Source: JBCAWW01 sp039024315
GTDB lineage: Bacteria > Bacteroidota > Bacteroidia > J057
DNA length: 50,558 bases
NCBI GenBank assembly: GCA_039024315.1
Contig: JBCCQN010000035.1
Coordinates: forward strand, 1 to 50,558
Direction of reading: 5' to 3'
A program made the translations under genes and the position numbers. Shown piece after piece: positions 24,581 through 33,125 of the stretch; positions within the stretch are counted from its first letter, which is position 1; every line of letters starts with the position of its first letter. The notes beneath the pieces are model-generated. The model was not told the DNA's origin. It did no database searches and worked only from the letters and a program-made list of their open reading frames with translations.

Positions 24581-25597
24581 ATGATTGAAACTGATATTAT
24601 CATCATTGGAGCAGGGCCCTGTGGCCTATTTACGGTATTTGAAGCAGGCCTCCTCAAGCTAAGATGCCATCTAATAGATGCCTTACCTATTCCTGGTGGC
24701 CAGTGTGCTGAGATATATCCAAAGAAGCCGATTTATGACATCCCAGGCCTACCTTCCATCTTGGCAGGGGATCTAGTCGACAATCTAATGGAACAAATCG
24801 CGCCTTTCAATCCCGGTTTTACTTTGGGCGAAAGAGTGGAGCAGGTAGCAAAACAGGAAGATGGATCATTTTTGGTTACCTCTAGTGATGGTACGATCCA
24901 CAAAGCCCCGGTAGTAGCCATAGCAGGCGGTCTCGGTTGCTTCGAGCCGCGCAAACCGCCTATCGAGAATATCACTGAGTTTGAAAACAAAGGCATTGAT
25001 TATATCGTTAAAGACCCAGAAAAATACCGCGACAAGGATGTGGTAATTTCTGGAGGTGGAGACTCCGCCTTAGATTGGAGTATCTTCTTAGCTGATGGTG
25101 TGGCTAAGTCAGTCTCACTCGTCCACCGCCGTAGTTCTTTTAGAGGACATCCGGATTCTGTTGATAAGGTCATGGGACTTTCTCAAGCGGGAAAACTCAA
25201 CCTAATTACAGAAGCTGAGGTAAAGCAAATTTCGGGTAATGGCAGCCTCAAGACCTTGGGCATCAAGCACAAAAAGCAGGGTGAGATGTCTGTCAATACG
25301 GATTATTGGTTGCCACTTTTTGGCTTATCTCCCTCTCTAGGGCCCATTGCCAATTGGGGACTCAACATCACCAAAAACGCTATTGAAGTCAATACTTTTG
25401 ACTATAGCACCAACATTGATGGCATTTTTGCGATTGGAGATATCAACACCTATCCTGGGAAGCTAAAGCTTATCCTCTGCGGATTCCATGAGGCGACTCT
25501 TATGGTGCAATCCGCCTTTAAGATTGTTTATCCTGACAAAAAATTATCCTTTAAGTATACCACCGTCATGGGGGGTATTGCTGGATTTTCAGAATGA
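24581..25597 (+). CDS. ferredoxin-NADP reductase, thioredoxin-reductase-like type
   Basis: A 338-residue FAD enzyme. The start at ATG 24581 places MIETDIIIIGAGPCG at the N-terminus; an in-frame TTG at 24569 is less likely. FAD motif GAGPCG (about 10-15), GGQCAEIYP near 43 in place of the thioredoxin-reductase CxxC region, a second nucleotide motif SGGGDSALDW near 156-165 for NADPH, and IDGIFAIGDI near 280. It lacks a redox-active CxxC, as expected for the YumC-type reductases that pass electrons to ferredoxin. Its stop overlaps the ferredoxin start (ATGA), directly naming its partner. Confidence 0.93.
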   Translation: MIETDIIIIGAGPCGLFTVFEAGLLKLRCHLIDALPIPGGQCAEIYPKKPIYDIPGLPSILAGDLVDNLMEQIAPFNPGFTLGERVEQVAKQEDGSFLVTSSDGTIHKAPVVAIAGGLGCFEPRKPPIENITEFENKGIDYIVKDPEKYRDKDVVISGGGDSALDWSIFLADGVAKSVSLVHRRSSFRGHPDSVDKVMGLSQAGKLNLITEAEVKQISGNGSLKTLGIKHKKQGEMSVNTDYWLPLFGLSPSLGPIANWGLNITKNAIEVNTFDYSTNIDGIFAIGDINTYPGKLKLILCGFHEATLMVQSAFKIVYPDKKLSFKYTTVMGGIAGFSE

Positions 25598-25917
25598 GTT
25601 CTATCACAATAACCGTAATCGACCGTGAGGATCAGCCTCATGTCTTGGATGCTCCCACTGACATGAACATGAACCTCATGGAGATCTGCAAAGCCTACGA
25701 ATTACCTGTCAAAGGGACTTGTGGGGGTATGGCGATGTGCGCTAGCTGCCATTGCTATATCGAATCTGAACATGAGTTGAAGGAGGCCACTGATGACGAA
25801 GAAGACATGCTAGACCAAGCCTTTTTTGTCGAAGACAATAGCCGTCTGGGATGTCAGATATATCTGCAAGATGAGCTTGAAGGTCTCGTGATCCGATTGG
25901 CAGAGGAGGGAAGCTGA
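25594..25917 (+). CDS. 2Fe-2S ferredoxin, adrenodoxin-like
   Basis: A 107-residue electron carrier. Ligands of the plant/adrenodoxin-type cluster are Cys43, Cys49 and Cys52 (TCGGMAMCASC) and Cys87 in SRLGCQI. The spacing C-x5-C-x2-C...C is the standard one. Acidic residues between the third and fourth Cys (EATDDEEDM) form the usual docking surface. Coupled by an ATGA overlap to the reductase, so the two almost surely form a NADPH-to-ferredoxin chain feeding unknown acceptors, possibly a monooxygenase or biosynthetic Fe-S enzyme. Confidence 0.95.
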   Translation: MSSITITVIDREDQPHVLDAPTDMNMNLMEICKAYELPVKGTCGGMAMCASCHCYIESEHELKEATDDEEDMLDQAFFVEDNSRLGCQIYLQDELEGLVIRLAEEGS

Positions 25918-26155
25918 TTACTGCTTCGCAGAACGCTTTCCTTCAGGGTGCGGCATGCATGCGCGCACCTACCTAAATTTCCTCGGCAGGCTTCGGAATG
26001 ACAATTTGATTTCTCAATTGCATAGCCCTTAAGGCCCCACTTGGCAGCTGGAGATTTATTACTGCTTCGCAGAACGCTTAGCTCTGCTCTACGGGCGCGA
26101 CGAGGCATTGCCTTGACGCATGGACAGGGATAAGCGTTCCGCGCAGCGGTAAAAA
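25918..26155. repeat. intergenic repeat island
   Basis: Two left-end motifs CTGCTTCGCAGAACGCTT at 25921-25938 and TACTGCTTCGCAGAACGCTT near 26059-26078, and one inverted right end TAAGCGTTCCGCGCAGCGG near 26131-26149. Inside lies a degenerate GTGCGGCATGCATGCGCGCAC near-palindrome (25949-25969). The 84-codon frame crossing the island is not a credible gene. The whole gap between the convergent ferredoxin and patatin genes consists of repeat matter. Confidence 0.8.
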
Positions 26156-26184
26156 AAAGATTTATGCGATTGTCTCAGTGATAA

Positions 26185-28464
26185 TCATCTTTCCGCTAGG
26201 CGGCCAGAAGAGGCATGTTGGTTTTGATATAAACCCGCCATCATCTCAAAAATGGCCATGTTTTGGTGGTTGTTGAGGCTCTGACGAATGCTATTTTTTT
26301 CACGCTGGGTCAGGTGCCAGCTCAAAGAAGCAGGCTGCTCAAAAGACTCGCGTGGGTATTCTATCGGCACCACTTCCATTGGCCCCTCATACCATTCTTG
26401 CATAAATTCCAGCAGATAATCATTGGCCATATCACGGGCTTCCGCCATCGAATAAAGTCCGCCTCCCAAGGGACGCATCATGCTACTAAACATATTGGCT
26501 TTCTCACCAAAGCGAATGGGATCCTCCCGATAATTATCCCGAATCTGGATGAAGTACACACCGGAAGTATTTTCTGCAAACCACTCCCTAAACTCGAAGA
26601 GATACTTCACTGCAGTCTGAGTCCCATAATTGTCAATTGCTCCCGCATCCATCACCTGCATACTGGGCTCACTAGGCAGCTCTACTATCGGCAAAACATA
26701 AGGGAAAGTCGCGTTCATCCGCAATGCAGTCGTCAACAAGAGACTATCCGCATCATGAGCCGCAAACATTCGCTTGAACTCTATACCTGAGGCTTTGGAT
26801 AAGTAAGAGTCAGTAATGCGGTTGGGACGCGTGAGATATGAAACTGAATTGGACGCGATATATAATTTACGGCCCTGATTGAGGACAGTTGGAGTCAGGA
26901 TTACCGGTGGGATTTGGCCCTTCGCCTCGGCAAAAGCATAATCCCCTAGCCTACGACCCGCTATCTCGGGTAGATTTTCAGCCAATTGCTCATCAAAGCT
27001 AAAGCCTCCGTCGCGATTGTAGGTCTGCCCATCCAATTTTACCTTTTCATTGGGCAGTAACATATCGGCATACTGAGTAAAGAATAAACGATTGAGCAAA
27101 TCTTTGGAGATGTTTTCCCCATATCCTTTGTCCTGTAGATTGATGGCTTTTTGCTGACGTAGCCATTGTAGCTCTCGATAATAGGACAAGCCAATCATGC
27201 CGCCCGAGGCACCCGTCATCAAACGAGTTTCGTCGGCTAATTGCCCATTGCTGAGGCTATCGAGTCGTTGTAAGACTCTAAAAGTCCAATAGGCAGAGCG
27301 TAAACCACCCCCTGAAGCAGTAAGGAATACCGCCCGAGGCTTAGTATTAGGACCGTATTTGGCCTGATAGTTGGCTTTCCAATTTTCGAGATAGGCGATT
27401 GTCTCAGCTCTGTCGGCCTGATAAATCTCTTCATTGGCTAATTGGTCGAGTGCATCTTTTTCATACGCCGCTAGCGGAACATCATACTTCAAGCCGTAGG
27501 CTGGGTTTTGCTCTTCTAGCAGATCGAGATGATTACAGGCGCCGAGTAGCACCAATGACGAAACTACCAGCGTAGCGCCCAGTCGTCTAAACCAGAAGCT
27601 AACCGCTCCTACAATCATCATCAAAAGGGAAAAAACGATCAAGAAGCTTGCGCCAGCTGGAATTTGAAACCAGCTGATATGCTCGAAGGTGCCCAACATG
27701 GCGATCATCAAAAAGACCATCACTTGTAAAATGAGCAGCTTACCGTGGTGCTGCGAAAGCGAATAAACCAGCTCCCGCAAGCGCGTATTGGGCATCTCTC
27801 CTACCCTCTCAATCTTAAATAGCCCCACCAAATAATGGTCGGCTCGCTTCTGAGACTTCAAGGCGGTTTTGGCCTTGCTCAGAATCACAAAACGCCTCCG
27901 CCAAGCATCAACCTTGACAAAGCGCTTTTCCAATCGTTGGCCCAACCACTGAAATACCGTATGCTGCGCAAAGAAATAGCTGGCTGAAAGCAAAAACATC
28001 AGCAAAATCCCGAGGATCACTCCTCCGATATTTTCGATTACGATCCAGTTGAAAGCACCTTGGTGCGCGATCTGATATTTGAGAAAGTAAGAGATATAGA
28101 CTAAGAGGAAACCACCCGGCACGATCATATTGTTGAGAGAGAGCACATAGAAAGGACTCTTGTACTTCCCCAAAAAATGAAAGCGATAACTCTCATTGAT
28201 AAAGAGCGTGATCATGTAGGCAAATAAAAAGCCACCCATTGCCGAGCCTACGATAAAATAGCTCCAGAAATTTTCCCGCCCCATGTATTCGGGTTCCAAA
28301 AATAGGTACGCACCACCCAGAGCAGAACCTAATCCACCGGTGATTAAGGCCAGTAATACCAGCCAAAACAACAATAAAAGCTTGTAATGACGAATGTGTC
28401 TTACAAATAATTGGACAGGTAGCGAGTAGTAGACGGCAAGCAAAAAGCGTTTGACGTCCGGCAT
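26185..28464 (-). CDS. patatin-like phospholipase with N-terminal multi-helix membrane domain
   Basis: A 759-residue inner-membrane protein. Residues about 25-315 contain seven hydrophobic helices (near 28-56, 67-90, 105-128, 139-166, 242-262, 268-291, 296-311). A catalytic patatin domain follows: oxyanion GGGLR (385-389), nucleophile Ser420 in GASGG, and the dyad Asp606 in MDAGAIDNYG. It is expected to hydrolyse acyl esters of lipids near the membrane. The large membrane part is unusual for bacterial patatins, which are mostly soluble or T5-secreted. Monocistronic, with repeat islands or a terminator on both sides. Confidence 0.88.
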   Translation of the reverse strand: MPDVKRFLLAVYYSLPVQLFVRHIRHYKLLLLFWLVLLALITGGLGSALGGAYLFLEPEYMGRENFWSYFIVGSAMGGFLFAYMITLFINESYRFHFLGKYKSPFYVLSLNNMIVPGGFLLVYISYFLKYQIAHQGAFNWIVIENIGGVILGILLMFLLSASYFFAQHTVFQWLGQRLEKRFVKVDAWRRRFVILSKAKTALKSQKRADHYLVGLFKIERVGEMPNTRLRELVYSLSQHHGKLLILQVMVFLMIAMLGTFEHISWFQIPAGASFLIVFSLLMMIVGAVSFWFRRLGATLVVSSLVLLGACNHLDLLEEQNPAYGLKYDVPLAAYEKDALDQLANEEIYQADRAETIAYLENWKANYQAKYGPNTKPRAVFLTASGGGLRSAYWTFRVLQRLDSLSNGQLADETRLMTGASGGMIGLSYYRELQWLRQQKAINLQDKGYGENISKDLLNRLFFTQYADMLLPNEKVKLDGQTYNRDGGFSFDEQLAENLPEIAGRRLGDYAFAEAKGQIPPVILTPTVLNQGRKLYIASNSVSYLTRPNRITDSYLSKASGIEFKRMFAAHDADSLLLTTALRMNATFPYVLPIVELPSEPSMQVMDAGAIDNYGTQTAVKYLFEFREWFAENTSGVYFIQIRDNYREDPIRFGEKANMFSSMMRPLGGGLYSMAEARDMANDYLLEFMQEWYEGPMEVVPIEYPRESFEQPASLSWHLTQREKNSIRQSLNNHQNMAIFEMMAGLYQNQHASSGRLAER

Positions 28465-28592
28465 AGGGCGTAAATTAAAAGGTACAACGATGCAAATAGA
28501 TTATCGGAAAAATATTCCGCTAATCTGGGGGAAAATTGGTGGTATAGCTACCCAGACAAAGACGGGGTAAGAAATGTTACTATTATAACGGG

Positions 28593-28632
28593 AAAAAGGC
28601 CAGAGATGGTTGAGTATCTCCGGCCTTTTTTT
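28593..28632 (-). terminator. strong terminator downstream of fumC
   Basis: AAAAAGGCC..GAGAT / ATCTC..GGCCTTTTTTT with an 8-nt loop, 74 bp after the fumC stop. T-tracts flank it on both strands; the patatin gene starts further left, so it insulates the two. Confidence 0.85.
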
Positions 28633-28680
28633 GAAAAAATATTTTTTTTGATGGATTGACGACATTTTAGCCGTCATATC

Positions 28681-28710
28681 GCTAGGTTCGGCATGCATGC
28701 CGAACCTAGC
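28681..28710. repeat. perfect 30-bp palindrome overlapping the fumC stop codon
   Basis: Half-site GCTAGGTTCGGCATG followed without spacer by its exact complement. The right arm contains the TAG stop codon of fumC (28706-28708) and part of its last sense codon. The GGCATGCATGCC core recurs at 34682-34699 and, degenerate, at 25949-25969, so it belongs to a dispersed family. Confidence 0.85.
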
Positions 28711-30091
28711 GTCCAATCATTTTCTCGGGAACGACGATTTTGTCAAACTCCTCGCTCGTAAGATATTCCAGTTTAATTGCGGCTTCTTTGAGGGTTGAGC
28801 CCTCGGCGTGAGCGGTTTTGGCTATTTTTGCCGCTTTATCATACCCGATGTGCGTATTGAGGGCGGTTACGAGCATCAATGAGTTATTGAGCAATTGCTT
28901 GATGCGATCGTGATTCGGTTCGATCCCAACCGCGAGATTGTTATTGAAGGATTCGCAGGCATCGCCGATCAAGCGAGCAGACATCAACACATTGTAAACC
29001 ATCATCGGCTTAAATACATTGAGCTGGAAGTGTCCGTGTGTACCGGCTACGCTGACAGCAGTATCATTACCGATTACTTGGGCACAAGCCATGGTCAAGG
29101 CCTCGGCCTGGGTTGGATTTACTTTGCCCGGCATGATAGAAGAGCCTGGCTCATTGGCTGGAATGATGATCTCTCCAATGCCACAACGAGGACCAGAAGC
29201 CAGCAGGCGGATGTTATTACCGATATTCATTAAGCTTACCGCTACGCGCTTCAAAGCACCAGAAGCTTCTACGATGGCATCATGAGCAGAAAGGGCTTCA
29301 AATTTATTGTCCGCGCTGCGGAACGGATGTCCCGTCAAATCTGCGATATGCTTAGCCACCGTTTCAGCATAACCTTTGGGGGTGTTTAGACCCGTACCGA
29401 CAGCCGTTCCGCCGAGGGCGAGCTCCGAAAGATGAGCCAAGCTATCAAGGATGGTCTCCATGCCCTTAGCCAACTGGGTCGCATAACCGCTAAACTCTTG
29501 GCCCACTGTCAGCGGAGTGGCGTCCATAAGGTGAGTTCTACCAATTTTTACGACTTCGTCGAACGCTTCTGCCTTAGCTGCTAGCGTATCATGTAGCAAT
29601 TGAATCTTAGGTAGGGTATGCTCTACGATATAGGTATAGGCCGCAATATGCATGGCCGTCGGGAAGGTATCGTTTGAAGACTGCGACTTGTTTACGTCAT
29701 CATTGGGATGAACCGGAGCTTTGCTGCCAATCTCACCACCGAGGATTTCGATCGCACGATTGGCGATTACCTCATTGACGTTCATATTGGACTGAGTACC
29801 AGAACCCGTTTGCCAAACGACCAGCGGGAAGTGCTCATCTAGCTTGCCTGCCAAAATCTCATCACAAACCTGACCGATGACTTTCGCCTTTTCATCGGAA
29901 AAGTCAGTCAACTCAGCATTCGTGATAGCAGCCGCTTTTTTGAGATGAGCAAAGGCTCTAATTACCTCAATCGGCATCAATTGACCACCGATCTTGAAGT
30001 TTTCTCTGGAACGTTGGGTTTGGGCTCCCCAATATTTTTCGCTGGGGACTTGGATCTCCCCCATAGTGTCTTTTTCAATACGATAACTCAT
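28706..30091 (-). CDS. fumC: class II fumarate hydratase
   Basis: Interconverts fumarate and malate in the TCA cycle, cytoplasmic homotetramer. The start at 30091 gives MSYRIEKDTMGEIQVPSEKYWGAQTQRS, the standard N-terminus; an extension to 30124 is not conserved-looking. The family signature GSSIMPGKVNP is present, with the TGSGTQSNMNVNEV and GRTHLMDATPLTVGQEFSGY blocks. The 461-residue length is typical. A possible functional link to fumarate made by fumarylacetoacetase at the left edge is only biochemical. The stop codon lies in a perfect palindrome. Confidence 0.97.
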   Translation of the reverse strand: MSYRIEKDTMGEIQVPSEKYWGAQTQRSRENFKIGGQLMPIEVIRAFAHLKKAAAITNAELTDFSDEKAKVIGQVCDEILAGKLDEHFPLVVWQTGSGTQSNMNVNEVIANRAIEILGGEIGSKAPVHPNDDVNKSQSSNDTFPTAMHIAAYTYIVEHTLPKIQLLHDTLAAKAEAFDEVVKIGRTHLMDATPLTVGQEFSGYATQLAKGMETILDSLAHLSELALGGTAVGTGLNTPKGYAETVAKHIADLTGHPFRSADNKFEALSAHDAIVEASGALKRVAVSLMNIGNNIRLLASGPRCGIGEIIIPANEPGSSIMPGKVNPTQAEALTMACAQVIGNDTAVSVAGTHGHFQLNVFKPMMVYNVLMSARLIGDACESFNNNLAVGIEPNHDRIKQLLNNSLMLVTALNTHIGYDKAAKIAKTAHAEGSTLKEAAIKLEYLTSEEFDKIVVPEKMIGR

Positions 30092-30164
30092 GCCGCAAAG
30101 GTAGGAAGATTGTCGCATTTCCAATACTGAATTTTGATGATAAAATTCAGTTCTAAGGGAGAAT

Positions 30165-30295
30165 TAATGCTTAGGGGCTACTCCCGAAAGCTTTCGGGAC
30201 GCGGAACGATTGTCTCTGTCATGCGGCAAGGCGTTGCATTGCCGCACCCGAGGGCTTGGGATAAGCGTTCTGCGCAGCAGTAAACCCCCATAAAA
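30165..30295. repeat. intergenic composite repeat
   Basis: Left: ACTCCCGAAAGCTTTCGGGA joined to CGCGGAACGATTGT (about 30179-30213); the same junction occurs at 46110-46143. Right: inverted end GGGATAAGCGTTCTGCGCAG CAGTAA (about 30258-30283). The interior contains GCGGCAAGGCGTTGCATTGC CGCA, another hairpin. No gene; the 67-codon minus-strand frame is repeat-derived. Confidence 0.75.
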
Positions 30296-30298
30296 CAC

Positions 30299-30340
30299 GT
30301 AGCGACGCAATCCCGAAAGCTTTCGCGGATGCGTCGCTAC
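30299..30340 (-). terminator. long hairpin downstream of the lipoprotein gene
   Basis: Perfect 11-bp arms GTAGCGACGCA / TGCGTCGCTAC around a 20-nt centre containing CCCGAAAGCTTTCG. It lies 28 bp after the minus-strand stop at 30368. There is no T-tract, so it may be a repeat used as a transcript end or 3' stabiliser; it resembles widespread GTAGCGACGC-type palindromes. Confidence 0.5.
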
Positions 30341-30367
30341 AATCAATAAATTCTTTATTATGCCCAA

Positions 30368-30805
30368 TTAGGCTGGTCTGAGGCGAACGAGATAATAATC
30401 GCCATCAGTGAGGAAATTGAGCCACAGCTGGTCTTGGGTCAGGCGGAGGATGTCCATATAAAGCAGGCGCGTCTCGCCGCTAACCGGATCTTTTTCGTCG
30501 AAAGTAATCTTGATTTGCTCTTTTACACTGGCTAGTTCCCAATCGCCAGTGATAATCACTGGATCGATATCACGAAAATCAACTGTCCAAGTCAAGCGAC
30601 CCCCTTTGGTGATATTCATGCCATAAACATCGTATTGGTCAGTTTCTTCGATATCATTCCGGTAAATTTGATCAACGATCCAATTTTGAGAGATACGATC
30701 CACTTTCGGGATAAAAGAAATCGTCGGACCATCGGGGTATTTACGACAGCCAGTCGCAATGAGCATGGTAACAACAAGCACGCTGAACAGAATACGTTTT
30801 CTCAT
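30368..30805 (-). CDS. putative lipoprotein of unknown function
   Basis: A 145-residue protein with a lipoprotein signal (MRKRILFSVLVVTMLIATGC; Cys20 in the lipobox IATGC). The mature part is a small beta-rich domain with NWIVDQIYRND, LTWTVDFRDID and GDWELASVKEQIKITF, suggesting a lipocalin-like barrel (recalled from similar Bacteroidota proteins and not verified). Without Asp or other exclusion residues at +2 of clear meaning (Arg21), its final membrane is uncertain. Single gene, divergent from the RecX-cytochrome gene with ~100 bp between. Confidence 0.75.
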   Translation of the reverse strand: MRKRILFSVLVVTMLIATGCRKYPDGPTISFIPKVDRISQNWIVDQIYRNDIEETDQYDVYGMNITKGGRLTWTVDFRDIDPVIITGDWELASVKEQIKITFDEKDPVSGETRLLYMDILRLTQDQLWLNFLTDGDYYLVRLRPA

Positions 30806-30908
30806 GTTTTAGGCTTTTTAGACAACAAATATACAGGAAGATTGAGCATCTCCCCCTTAGTGTGTGAGAAATTTCGAGTTTATAACGAAATTTACGTCAG
30901 ATTAGTCC

Positions 30909-33125
30909 ATGGAGCTAGATAAAGAAATACTCACCAAACTCTATAAGTACTGCGCTTACCAAGATCGCTGTCGCTTTGAGATAGAGCAAAAGATGATCGA
31001 GCTAGAGCTCGATCGTGATTTTTGGGAGTATTATATGGCTCATTTACAGAAAGAACGCTTTTGGGACGAGGAACGCTACGTTAAATCCATCACCCGAGGT
31101 AAGTTCTATCATAAGGGCTGGGGCAAGCAAAAAATTCGCAATGCGCTCCGCCAAAAAAATATTCCTTCTCACCTCATCCATAAAGTTTTTGCAGCCGAGA
31201 TTCCGGACGACGTCTACGAAGAGACGGTCACCAAGCTCGGAGAGCGCAAACTAAAAGACCTCAAAGGCGCTAGTGACTTGGTCAAACGTCAAAAGCTTAC
31301 TCGTTTTCTCCAGCAGCGGGGTTTTGAGTGGGACGTTATCCAACGTAGGATCACTTTGCTACTTTCGGCCATGTGTCTGTTGGCTTTGTTTTTGGTGCGC
31401 TGCTCACAAACGCCAGGGCCGAGAACTAGCTACGCTTCGCTGGATTCAGATACCTATTATGTAGGCAAAGAAACTTGCAAGTCCTGCCACGAAAACACCT
31501 ACAACAGCTATATGAAGACGGGCATGGGCCACTCTATGTATCTCCCCGATCCAGCAGATAAGGTTGAGCGTTTTGGGCCGGAGGAGCTCGTCTTCGACGA
31601 ACGCAAAAACTTTTACTACCAAGCTTTTTGGGAAGGGCCGAAGATGTACATCCGGGAGTTTCGCCTTGCGGGCACGGATACCATCTACGAAAGGCGGGAA
31701 CAGGTTAGTTATATCGTCGGTTCAGGTCATCAGACGCGCTCTTATCTGATGGAGCGTAATGACTATTGGTATGAGATGCCCATCACTTGGTATGTAGACA
31801 AACAAATCTGGGACCTTAGTCCGGGCTATGAGATCAATAATTCTCGCTTTGAGCGGGAGATCGGCCAGGAATGCATGAGCTGCCATACCGGACACAACGA
31901 ATACGTAGCCGGCAGCAAGAATAAATTCAAAAAAGTCTCATTGGGTATCGGCTGCGAGAAATGCCACGGTCCGGGCTCTGCCCATGTGCAAAAAATCAAA
32001 AGCGGCGATATCACCGAAGAAGGTATTGATTACTCCATTGTCAATCCGGATGATCTGGAGATCCAAGCCCAGTTTGATGTCTGCCAACAATGCCACCTGC
32101 AGGGGGTAAATGTCTACCGCCCCGGGAAGTCAATCGCAGATTTCAGGCCTGGCCAGCCCTTGACTGATGTGATGGATATCTTCATCGAAGCCCAGCAAGA
32201 TGAGGCCGCTTTTGGGATTGCCTCGCACGCGGAACGCCTACAATCATCGCATTGCTTTTTGGAGTCGGCGGGCAAGCTCAACTGTACAACTTGTCATAAT
32301 CCCCACAAAAGTATATCAGTAACAGACCCAAAGCGCTATATCCGCTCCTGTAACAATTGCCATAAGCCAGAAGAAGATAACCTTTGTACCGCCAGTCAGG
32401 AGTTGCAGATGAGCAAGGCAGGGGATTGTGTGAGTTGTCATATGCCGCAGGGCGGAACACGTGACATTCCCCATGTGAGTTTTCATGACCACAAAATCCG
32501 CGTAGTGCGCGAAAGTGATACCGTCGATGTGGCTGCGGTTAGAGACTTCCTACGTTTGCAGCTCGCAACAAGAGAAAATACAGCAGACTCAATTTGGGGC
32601 CAAGCCTGGTTACTTTATTATGAGCGCCATGAGCCCAATCCTCAATATTTGCAAACCGCTGCTCAGCAGCTGAGTCAAGGCCCCCGCTACGCGCAGGCCC
32701 AAACTGCTTTCTTGCAAGGCGACTTAGCCGGAGCAAGCCGGGCATTACAGCAAGCCGATGCCAATGATCCTTTTGTACAATATCTAAAAGGAGAAATCCT
32801 TAGCCGAGAGGGTAAACATATTGAGGCTAATCAAGCCTATACTCAAGCCTACGCACTCCAACCTGCCAGTATCGAAGCCGGCCTCAAAGCGGCCACCAGT
32901 CTGCTACTTGCCAGACAAGGCGATAGAAGCGTTCTGCCGCAGGCTGCCCAAAAACTAGAAGCCCTTAAAGCCGAAAAGCCCTTTGATGTCCGTATCCTCA
33001 CCAATCTCGCCTTTGTCTACCTCAATGGTGGTAAAGTAGCGGAGGCCAAAAAGTTGCTTGAGCAAGCTCTGCGCTATGATCCGGATTATCAACCAGCACG
33101 CCAGAATTTACAGCTAATCCCATGA
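30909..33125 (+). CDS. in-frame fusion: RecX-like domain, transmembrane segment, heptaheme cytochrome c, TPR
   Basis: A 738-residue frame. Residues about 8-143 read as RecX (LTKLYKYCAYQDRCRFEIEQ, WDEERYVKSITRGKFYHKGW, KQKIRNALRQKNI, KLTRFLQQRGFEWDVI), normally a cytoplasmic RecA modulator. RR146-147 precede a hydrophobic stretch 148-163; Cys165 (FLVRC) is a poor lipobox. Seven CxxCH haem sites begin at 190, 322, 349, 392, 459, 481 and 507. Helical TPR-like repeats fill about 560-738. An ATG at 31371 could start a separate cytochrome whose short signal would lack basic residues. No stop or frame change separates the parts, so either a true fusion or two genes merged. The next gene overlaps by ATGA. 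Confidence 0.85.
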   Translation: MELDKEILTKLYKYCAYQDRCRFEIEQKMIELELDRDFWEYYMAHLQKERFWDEERYVKSITRGKFYHKGWGKQKIRNALRQKNIPSHLIHKVFAAEIPDDVYEETVTKLGERKLKDLKGASDLVKRQKLTRFLQQRGFEWDVIQRRITLLLSAMCLLALFLVRCSQTPGPRTSYASLDSDTYYVGKETCKSCHENTYNSYMKTGMGHSMYLPDPADKVERFGPEELVFDERKNFYYQAFWEGPKMYIREFRLAGTDTIYERREQVSYIVGSGHQTRSYLMERNDYWYEMPITWYVDKQIWDLSPGYEINNSRFEREIGQECMSCHTGHNEYVAGSKNKFKKVSLGIGCEKCHGPGSAHVQKIKSGDITEEGIDYSIVNPDDLEIQAQFDVCQQCHLQGVNVYRPGKSIADFRPGQPLTDVMDIFIEAQQDEAAFGIASHAERLQSSHCFLESAGKLNCTTCHNPHKSISVTDPKRYIRSCNNCHKPEEDNLCTASQELQMSKAGDCVSCHMPQGGTRDIPHVSFHDHKIRVVRESDTVDVAAVRDFLRLQLATRENTADSIWGQAWLLYYERHEPNPQYLQTAAQQLSQGPRYAQAQTAFLQGDLAGASRALQQADANDPFVQYLKGEILSREGKHIEANQAYTQAYALQPASIEAGLKAATSLLLARQGDRSVLPQAAQKLEALKAEKPFDVRILTNLAFVYLNGGKVAEAKKLLEQALRYDPDYQPARQNLQLIP

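Noticed and set aside
25854..26108. Possible 84-residue gene between the ferredoxin and patatin genes
   Set aside because: The frame runs through dispersed repeats and its residues (ELSVLRSSNKSP, ESVLRSSNQLP) are translations of the CGCAGAACG motif.
31371..31410. Lipoprotein signal in the cytochrome (FLVRC)
   Set aside because: Arg at the position before Cys does not fit a lipobox, and the short ATG-started segment lacks basic residues; a transmembrane anchor fits better, though an internal start is not excluded.
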